This document shows, piece after piece, positions 47,502-55,200 of a DNA stretch of 64,000 nucleotides; within the stretch, counting starts at the first letter, position 1; each line of letters opens with the position of its first letter. A program made the position numbers and the translations under genes. The stretch is from contig NZ_SIHI01000009.1 in the NCBI RefSeq assembly GCF_007859735.1, forward strand, positions 33,242 to 97,241, in the 5' to 3' direction. Source of the DNA: Thalassoglobus neptunius (lineage in GTDB: Bacteria > Planctomycetota > Planctomycetia > Planctomycetales > Planctomycetaceae). The notes below the pieces were generated by a model. The model worked only from the letters and a program-made list of their open reading frames with translations, searched no databases and was not told the DNA's origin.

Positions 47502-48404
47502 ATGTCTGAGCATCGCCCCATCATCGTTGGTCTTGGAGAACTCCTGTGGGATGTCTTTCCGGATGAACGGCGACCCGGAGGAGCACCGGCGAATGTGGCA
47601 TTCCAAGCTGAGCAACTCGGCAATCAGGGGATCGTCGTCAGTCGTGTCGGAGCGGACGAATTGGGCGACGAGCTGATTAGCTTTCTCAAGTCAAAGGGAT
47701 TGGAGACTCATGGAATCCAGCGTGACGAAGCAGCTCCGACCGGGGCGGTCACAGTTCAATTCGATGAACGGAATCAACCGACCTATGTGATTCACGAAGG
47801 CGTCGCTTGGGATCGGCTTGAGTTCACCGAAGAGCTTGAGAAGATCATGAAGTCTGCGAGTGCCGTCTGCTTCGGAACGCTGGCACAGCGTGAGTCGACG
47901 TCACGGGAAACAATTCTCAAGGCTGTTCAATCAGTTCAGGATTCCTGTTTGAAGGTTTACGACGTCAATCTCAGGCAGAGTTACTTCACCCCCGATTGGA
48001 TTCGAGATTCCCTCAACCTCGCCAGTGTTGTAAAGCTGAACGATGAAGAAGTTCGAGTGATCGCTCCGCTTTTCAACTTCAGTAGTGACGAAGTCACATT
48101 TGGCCAGCAAGTCATTCAGGAATTCTCACCGGGGCTCGTTTGTATTACTCGCGGGGCCAATGGGTGCTGTCTTGTGAGTGCCGATGGTGTTGTTGAAGTC
48201 GACGGCAAGCCAGTTGAGGTGGCAGACACCGTCGGGGCAGGGGATGCGTTCACCGCCGGTCTGATCACGTCGCTGCTTCGAAAGAAGACACTTCAGGAGA
48301 CGGGAGACTTTGCGAATCAGGTCGGCGGAATCGTCGCATCGCACCATGGCGCAATGCCTGAACTCAAAGAGAAGTTTGAAGAACTGCGCTCCTCGATCTT
48401 TTAG
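47502..48404 (+). CDS. PfkB-family carbohydrate kinase (fructokinase-like)
   Basis: This 300-residue ribokinase-fold sugar kinase has GELLWDVFP and RRPGGAPANVAFQAEQLG for sugar binding, DVNLRQSYF in the middle, and the ATP/anion-hole signature DTVGAGDAFTAG with the catalytic Asp. It most resembles fructokinases. It is a plus-strand single gene, convergent with the cobalamin adenosyltransferase. Confidence 0.94.
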   Translation: MSEHRPIIVGLGELLWDVFPDERRPGGAPANVAFQAEQLGNQGIVVSRVGADELGDELISFLKSKGLETHGIQRDEAAPTGAVTVQFDERNQPTYVIHEGVAWDRLEFTEELEKIMKSASAVCFGTLAQRESTSRETILKAVQSVQDSCLKVYDVNLRQSYFTPDWIRDSLNLASVVKLNDEEVRVIAPLFNFSSDEVTFGQQVIQEFSPGLVCITRGANGCCLVSADGVVEVDGKPVEVADTVGAGDAFTAGLITSLLRKKTLQETGDFANQVGGIVASHHGAMPELKEKFEELRSSIF

Positions 48405-48444
48405 TCTGTCTTCCCGACAGCTGAGTTGGGGCGCTGCGACTGTC

Positions 48445-49035
48445 TTATTCTTCCGGGATCTTTGAGCCGTCTCCTCCCGGTTTCCAAAGAATGTCTGCTG
48501 TGCCGTTGTCGTTTTCAACTCGGGCCAGCACGAAGAGCAAATCGCTGAGGCGATTCACGTAGCTGAGAATTTGTGGATTGATTCGTTCTTCGCTGAGAAG
48601 TTGGTAGATATGAACTTCTGCTCGTCGGCAAATTGTGCGAGCCTGATGAAGCAATGCAGAAGCCGGTTTTCCTCCGGGAAGAATGAAACTTGTCAGGGGC
48701 GAGAGGCTTTCATTCGCTCGGTCGATCCAGTCCTCGAGTCGGGTGACCTGCTCAGCGGTCACTCGCAGCGGCGTGTACTCAAGGGGCTCTTCACTCTCCG
48801 GAACACAAAGATCGGCACCAACATCAAAGAGGTCGTTCTGAATTATTCGAAGTGACGATTGTGTCTGAGATGTTGGTTGTCCCAGTGCTGTCACCGTTCC
48901 CAGTGCAGAGTTCAATTCGTCGATCGTCCCGTACGCGACAATTCTCGGATGATCTTTCGGAACGCGCGTCCCATCGCCGAGTGACGTCTCTCCGGAATCA
49001 CCCGTACGCGTGTAGATTTTGTTCAAGTAGACCAT
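48445..49035 (-). CDS. PduO-type ATP:cob(I)alamin adenosyltransferase
   Basis: The 196-residue protein transfers adenosyl from ATP to cob(I)alamin, making coenzyme B12. The N-terminal ATP-binding motif YTRTGDSGETSLGDG and the downstream CRRAEVH and NRLSDLLFVLAR are diagnostic of the PduO/MMAB type. The ATG at 49035 begins the homology; frame upstream to 49158 has no family features. It implies B12-dependent enzymes elsewhere in the genome. Confidence 0.96.
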   Translation of the reverse strand: MVYLNKIYTRTGDSGETSLGDGTRVPKDHPRIVAYGTIDELNSALGTVTALGQPTSQTQSSLRIIQNDLFDVGADLCVPESEEPLEYTPLRVTAEQVTRLEDWIDRANESLSPLTSFILPGGKPASALLHQARTICRRAEVHIYQLLSEERINPQILSYVNRLSDLLFVLARVENDNGTADILWKPGGDGSKIPEE

Positions 49036-49243
49036 CTTGCTTGTCGCTCTTTTCGCATGTTGAGTTGTGTTGAGGCAACGCCGAAGAGTCGGTGAGCAAC
49101 TTCGAATCGCTGCCCTCATAACCTGTTCCGACCGTGACGATCGCCATCGATGGCACACTCTGATTGATCGTTGTCACCCGAAAACTATCCGAATTCGCTC
49201 CGGAATTCTTGATCCATCGCAGCGAATTCCCGTTTTGACAAGG

Positions 49244-49274
49244 GTTGCCAGAGACTCTGTTGCATAATGGCAAC
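49244..49274. promoter_or_regulatory. Inverted repeat before the flotillin operon
   Basis: GTTGCC (49244-49249), then GTTGC-ATAATG-GCAAC (49259-49274), form an inverted repeat with 5-6-base arms. It lies just upstream of the YqiJ-like ATG at 49289 and includes a CATAAT hexamer. TTGACA occurs at 49235-49240, but its spacing to CATAAT (22 bases) is too long for a standard promoter. A repressor-type operator is plausible and unproved. Confidence 0.3.
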
Positions 49275-49288
49275 ATCGGAGAATTGCG

Positions 49289-49918
49289 ATGACTTTTCTG
49301 TTGGAAACATATTTTCAGTGGCCTGAACTTCCATTCAGCATCTTGCTGGTGGTTGTCACACTTTACTGGTTGCTGGTGATTGTCGGCGGAATCGACATCG
49401 ATGTCTTCGACTTTGACCTTGGATTCGATCTGGATCTCGATCCCGACGTCTCACCTTCGGTCACGGACTTGGGGATGCTCGGATTGAGATGGCTGAACCT
49501 GGGAGAAGTCCCGTTCATGGTTTGGCTTTCAGTTGTGGCCATCGTTTCCTGGATTAGCACGATGATCCTTGATCGCGGGCTGGAAGATCCGACGTTGGGG
49601 GAATCAGCATTTGCGATCGCCAGAAGCCTGGGGCTTGGCATCGTGGGGGCAAAACTCATCACAAATCCTCTCCGAGGAAGATTACGAGTTCAACAGCCAA
49701 ACACAATTCCGGAATTGCTCGGAAAGACTTGCACGATCGTCACTTCCGAAGCGACGAAAGAATTTGGGCAGGCAATGTGTGCTGTTGAGAGTGGAGCGCC
49801 TTTGCGCTTGAACGTACGAACTGTCGAAGGAACGGCAAAAAAAGATTCGCTTGTGCGAATCGTAGACTACTCCCCCGAAACGGGGCTGTATTACGTCGAA
49901 TGCACCGAGAACGCCTGA
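49289..49918 (+). CDS. YqiJ/NfeD-like membrane protein paired with flotillin
   Basis: The 209-residue protein has about three membrane segments (LPFSILLVVVTLYWLLVIVG, VPFMVWLSVVAIVSWISTMI and a weaker one near residue 110). An Asp-rich loop (DIDVFDFDLGFDLDLDPDV) lies between the first two. The C-terminal 70 residues (IPELLGKTCTIVTSEATKEF, ALVRIVDYS) look like an OB fold, as in the YqiJ and NfeD partners of flotillins. It lies 66 bases before the flotillin gene. Such proteins associate with flotillin in membrane microdomains. The exact subfamily was not verified. Confidence 0.85.
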   Translation: MTFLLETYFQWPELPFSILLVVVTLYWLLVIVGGIDIDVFDFDLGFDLDLDPDVSPSVTDLGMLGLRWLNLGEVPFMVWLSVVAIVSWISTMILDRGLEDPTLGESAFAIARSLGLGIVGAKLITNPLRGRLRVQQPNTIPELLGKTCTIVTSEATKEFGQAMCAVESGAPLRLNVRTVEGTAKKDSLVRIVDYSPETGLYYVECTENA

Positions 49919-49984
49919 GTCGAAATTCTTCGATCGACGGTCTCGCTGTCAGAGTGGCATCAATCACTGAGGGAATGACAAACC

Positions 49985-52081
49985 ATGTGGGAAGTATTCA
50001 TACCGGCGTTCGTGTTTCTCTCGGTTCTGCTCGTGGGCTTTCTCATCGCGATGTCGCGATTCTATCGCAAAGTTGGGCCGGAAGAAGCTTTGGTCAAAAC
50101 CGGATGGGGAGGCATGAGTGTCGTCTCCGGAGGCGGAATGTGGGTCATTCCGATCGCACACCGCGTCGAGCACATGGACCTCTCGGTCAAGCGGATCGAA
50201 ATCGCTCGTCGAGAAATTTCCGGGCTGATCTGTAAAGACAATGTCCGAGCAGATATCGAAGTCGCCTTCTTCGTTCGGGTGAATAATACGACGCAGGACA
50301 TTCTACAAGTCGCCCAAGCCCTGGGATGTCGGCGAGCTTCTGAGAAGGCTGCACTCGTTGAACTCTTTGATGCCAAATTTTCGGAAGCACTTAAGACTGT
50401 CGGAAAGCACTTCGATTTCGTTGATCTCTATACAGAACGAGACCAGTTTAAAGAAGAGATTCTTAAGCATATCGGGACAGACCTGAATGGTTATGTTCTC
50501 GACGACTGCGCGATCGATTTTCTTGAGCAGACGCCGATTACACACCTGAACGAGATGAATATCCTCGACGCAGAGGGGATTAAGAAGATTACAAATCTCA
50601 CAGCGCAGGAACATATTCAAGCGAACGACATTCGGAGAGAAAAAGAGAAGACGATTAAGAAGCAGGATGTCGAAGCTCAAGAAGCAATCCTTGAGCTGGA
50701 AAAACAACGTGTCGAAGCGACAGAAAAGCAGAAGCGCGAAATTGCCGAGATCTCCTCACGAGAACATGCCGAAGCCGCCAAAGTTCAGGAAGAACAGCGT
50801 CTCCGATCCGAATCGGCTCGAATCAGCACCGAAGAAGAACTTGCAGTTGCTGAAGAAAATATGCAGCGTCAAATCATCGTCGCTCAAAAGAATAAAGAGC
50901 GGACAGATGCCGTCGAGAGCGAACGTGTCGAAAAGGATCGACTCCTCGAAGTGACAGAGAGAGAGCGAATTGTTGGCCTCGCCGAGATTGAAAAAGAGAA
51001 AGTGATCGAGGTTGAGAAACGTAACATTCAGGATGTGATTCGCGAGCGTGTTGCCGTCGAACGATCTGTCGTCGAAGAACAGCAGCGAATTAAGGATACC
51101 GAAGAGTTCGCGACCGCCGATCGAGAAAAACGTGTCGCAATTACAATTGCCGAGAAGCAGGCAGAAGAGTCGCTGGTTAAAGAAATTAAAGCTGCCGAAG
51201 CTCAGAAGCAGGCTGCGACATTCGAAGCCGACAAGGTTGTTATCGAAGCGGACGCTAAACTTTCTGCTGCTGAGAAAGAGACCGCATCCAAGAAACTCCT
51301 GGCAGAAGCCCGACAGGCGGAAGCGGCTGCAGATGGATTGGCCGAAGTTCAGGTGATGACCATGCGTGCCGACGCTCTCGAGAAGGAAGGAACAGCGGAA
51401 GCGACAGTGGTCGAGCGAAAACTTGTTGCTGAAGCCAAGGGGCAGAAAGCCAAAGCCGAAGCGATCGAGAAAGAAGGAATGGCCGAAGCGACCGTTCTGG
51501 AGCAGAAGTACTACGCGGAAGCGAAAGGCATCGAGCAGAAGGCCGAAGCCATGAAACTCTTCGATGGTGTCGGACGTGAGCACGAAGAGTTCAAACTCAG
51601 ACTTAACAAAGATAAAGAAATCGAGATCGCAGCAATTGACGCACAGAAAGACATTGCTCGTGAACAGTCCGGAATCGTGGGCGCCGCTCTCGAGTCCGCA
51701 CGGATTGACATCGTCGGTGGTGAGACTGAGTTCTTCGATCGGATTGTCGATTCGATCAAAGCCGGAAAATCTGTCGATCGTTACATCGGCAACTCAGAGG
51801 TGCTCACGGATGTTAAGAGCACGTTCTTTGATGGGAACGGTTCGGAAGACTTCACTCAAAACCTGGTTGGATTCGCAAGCCAGTTTGGCATGAAAATGGA
51901 AGATGTGAAAGACCTGTCCGTTGCTGCTCTTCTCACGAAACTTCTGGTCGAATCTGACAATGACGGAACAACATCGAGTCTGAAGCGACTTCAACGGTAC
52001 CTCAAGGATGCAGGCTTGATGGATAAGAAGGTCGGTGCTCTTGGGTTGGGAATGGTTCAATCCGGTGACAGCGATGATTGA
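49985..52081 (+). CDS. Flotillin-family (SPFH, YqiK-like) protein
   Basis: The 698-residue protein has one N-terminal membrane helix (VFIPAFVFLSVLLVGFLIAM), then an SPFH/band-7 domain (about 30-215: GPEEALVKTGWGGMSVVSGGG, LSVKRIEIARREISGLICKD). A very long Ala/Glu/Lys/Arg coiled coil spans about 220-560 with near-heptad repeats such as AEAKGQKAKAEAIEKEG. The C-terminal 120 residues are mixed and end acidic. It is longer than ordinary FloA or FloT and most like YqiK. Flotillins form large membrane-bound cages or rafts. The Glu/Ala-rich body is a normal flotillin property. Confidence 0.95.
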   Translation: MWEVFIPAFVFLSVLLVGFLIAMSRFYRKVGPEEALVKTGWGGMSVVSGGGMWVIPIAHRVEHMDLSVKRIEIARREISGLICKDNVRADIEVAFFVRVNNTTQDILQVAQALGCRRASEKAALVELFDAKFSEALKTVGKHFDFVDLYTERDQFKEEILKHIGTDLNGYVLDDCAIDFLEQTPITHLNEMNILDAEGIKKITNLTAQEHIQANDIRREKEKTIKKQDVEAQEAILELEKQRVEATEKQKREIAEISSREHAEAAKVQEEQRLRSESARISTEEELAVAEENMQRQIIVAQKNKERTDAVESERVEKDRLLEVTERERIVGLAEIEKEKVIEVEKRNIQDVIRERVAVERSVVEEQQRIKDTEEFATADREKRVAITIAEKQAEESLVKEIKAAEAQKQAATFEADKVVIEADAKLSAAEKETASKKLLAEARQAEAAADGLAEVQVMTMRADALEKEGTAEATVVERKLVAEAKGQKAKAEAIEKEGMAEATVLEQKYYAEAKGIEQKAEAMKLFDGVGREHEEFKLRLNKDKEIEIAAIDAQKDIAREQSGIVGAALESARIDIVGGETEFFDRIVDSIKAGKSVDRYIGNSEVLTDVKSTFFDGNGSEDFTQNLVGFASQFGMKMEDVKDLSVAALLTKLLVESDNDGTTSSLKRLQRYLKDAGLMDKKVGALGLGMVQSGDSDD

Positions 52082-52239
52082 TCCGATCGACTCACGGAGG
52101 AGTGAACTGATCTCAGGACTCTGAAGCTCCACTCGCCATTAGAGCCAGAATTTAATGATGGAGAAGTGGCTGGTCATTGTTGACTTCAGAATCATTTGAA
52201 CCGTCTCAACTGAATTACTAGACGTCGGTAAGTTGCCTC

Positions 52240-55200
52240 ATGACCGAAACAGCTCCGCAGCCTGAATCTGAATCGAAGCTGGAATCCGGGACCTATGAGA
52301 TTCTGCAAAATCGGCTGCGCAAGCATGCTGATGAACTTCGTTCGCGACTCTCGCATTTAAATGATGAACGAAAGCAGGTCTTCGGGTCGATCGAGCTGAA
52401 GCTGTTAAATACCGAGAGGATTACAACAGAGAATAACTGTGTTCCTCGAGATATGGTCGCTGTCGGTGATCAGTTTCTGTTCGGTTATAATGTTCAGTTC
52501 GGGTTGAAGTCTGAGAGAAGTTTATCGGACGTCTTCGGCGTTTATGAGTTTGACGACGATTCAAAGTCGTTCAATCAACGCCCTCTCGATGTGATTCGAT
52601 ATCCTGAGTTCGAGAAAGACTTTCAGGATGTCTATCGCTACTACAAGAACGCGACGTTCGAGAAGTTTTTTGTGCGCGGATTGCACTTGTATATGGTGTT
52701 CCGTGTCGGGAAAGACTTCAGCGACATCAAGTCCTTCAAATGGTTGGTCCATGGCGGGGCTCTCGAATATCTCGGGAATCGGAGCGATCACGAAGTTCGA
52801 TATCCCTCGCAGCACGAGTTTGAGTGGGTCAAGACGACCCGGGATATGCAGCGACACGGGCTGCACCCCCACATTTCCATCGAAGACAAGATTTTCGTCG
52901 AAACTGTGGGCGGCGATCTCACGATCAAAGTGGAAGACAACACTGAGTCGGGGAAGGGAGTCTACGAGGAACTCGTCGAAAACTCAGATCAGACACTCGA
53001 CGACGCAGACATTTATTACGCCTTCGTTGGTCATACGATACTGCTTAAGATTCGGCCTTATCAGGAAACCGTCTGGAGATATATCGTCTTCAATGAGAAA
53101 ACTCAGAAGGCGAGCCGAGTCGATTCGATTGCGGATTCCTGTGTTCTACTTCCCGACGACCATGGGCTTATCTTTTCAAACGGTTACTATCTCCAAAGTG
53201 GAGAACAGAAAACATTTGAAACAAGCCTGCAGGGATTAATCTTCGAACGGCGCATTGTCTCTCCGAATGGAGAAGACACTCTTTATGTGTTCTATCAGCC
53301 GAAACTCGGCGACTATGTTCTGCTCGGGTACAACGTGATCGAACAGAAGGTGGATACGCCCATCGTCTGTCACGGCTTCACGATGTTTCAGGGCGGGGAA
53401 ATGATCCTGCAAAAATCGCAGCAGGAGGCTCAAAAGCATCACGCCATTCAAGTCTGGCAGACTCCGTACGTGGGAGAAGACTATCAGGCACCGACTCGAA
53501 CAGACTCTTATCTCTATAAAATCGGCAATCGTGATATCGTCCGGGCCATGGCTGAGTGTCATGAAATCCTGAGTCTGGTTGACAAGGATGACAGATACAC
53601 CGGGTTGTATGTCGATCTGGAAAAACGAGCGATCGATATTCTCGATAGCTACTTCTGGATTAAAGAAGACGATGCGTTTAATCTTGCGATCCCTCTTCAA
53701 GAGATTCGAAAGACTGCTGCTGCTGCAGTTGATGAATACGAGAAGGTGGTCCGTGTCCGAAAGAATACACGGAGCCAGACAGACTCGATTGTTCAACAGA
53801 CGCGGGAACTGCTCAATCGCCTGGGACGGCAACGGTTCGAAGGCATCGATGAGTATGTTGAGTCGCTCTCAGATTTTCGGAGAATTCGGGGAGACATTAT
53901 CGGCCTGCGTGAGCTTCGGTATGCGGACCTGGACTTGATTGCCAACATCGAAAAAGAGGTCTCAGAAGCTTCGGAGCAGTTGTCGCATCGATGTGTCGGT
54001 TTCCTGTTGCAGGACGATGCTCTCTCGCCTTACGTGGCTGCGATTGAAAAAGAGCAGGCGGAGATCGATCAGCTCGAAAGAGTTGCTGAGGCCCGAGAGG
54101 TTGAGTCTCGCATTGCTGAGTCAGCAAACGAGCTCGAGATGTTGATTGAGATTGTCAGCAATCTGCGGATCGATGATGCGACGCAACGAACATCAATTAT
54201 CGACAATATCTCCGCAATCTTCTCTCGCCTCAACACAGCCCGGGCAACTCTGAAGCGCAAGACTCAGGAACTCGCGTCGGTCGAAGGGGCGGCTGAGTTT
54301 TCCAGTCAGTTGAAGCTGCTCAATCAGTCGGTCGTGAACTATCTCGACGTCTGTGACACACCGCAGCGATGTGAAGAATATCTCACGAAGTTAATGGTGC
54401 AGCTTGAAGAGCTTGAAGGAAAGTTCGCCGAGTTTGACGAGTTTATTCTTCAACTTACAGAAAAACGGGAGGAAGTCGCGAGCGCGTTCGAATCGCGTCG
54501 AATGCAACTTCTTGAAAAGCGGAATCGTCGTGCCAATGCCCTGGCTGATGCGGCGGATCGAATTCTGAAAGGAGTTAAGAATCGTGTCGACTCGATGGAT
54601 GAGGTCCGCGACATTCACGGGTATTTTGCATCGGACCTGATGATTGAGAAGGTCCGCAATATTGTCGCTGATCTTGAGGAGTTGGGTGACAGCGTCAAAG
54701 TTGACGACATTCAATCCAAACTGAAGTCAATTCGCGATGACTCGATCCGTCAACTTAAAGACAGAAAGGAACTTTACGAAGACGGCGACCATGTGATTCG
54801 ATTCGGAAATCACCGGTTCTCAGTGAACACGCAAGTTCTCGATCTCACGCTGGTCTTTCGAGACGGAGAACCGACTTTCCATCTCACAGGAACAGACTTC
54901 TATGAGCCGATTGGGAGTGCAGAACTTCGTGAAACGGAAGAAGTCTGGTCGATGGAAGTGGTCAGTGAAAACAAGAACGTTTATCGAGCGGAGTACCTTG
55001 CCTATCAGATTCTATTAGCGATCCAGTCTGGCGATTTATCACTAAGCGATGAAGTCGGAACGGATCGTGAGCGAGGCGATCACTTTCAGGTTGACGAACT
55101 TCTGCCGGTTGTTCAACGCTTTATGGGGCCACGCTACCGGGAAGGGTATTCCAAAGGAGTTCATGACCACGATGCTGCGATTATTCTGCAATCGCTTCTG

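Noticed and set aside
48407..48421. CTGTC-TTCCC-GACAG hairpin between the PfkB kinase and the adenosyltransferase
   Set aside because: The stem is only five base pairs and no T-run follows, so it is too weak to call a terminator.
50756..51583. A 275-codon Phe/Leu/Gly-rich minus-strand frame in the flotillin gene
   Set aside because: It is the complement of the Glu/Lys/Ala-rich coiled-coil codons and has no start or family features.
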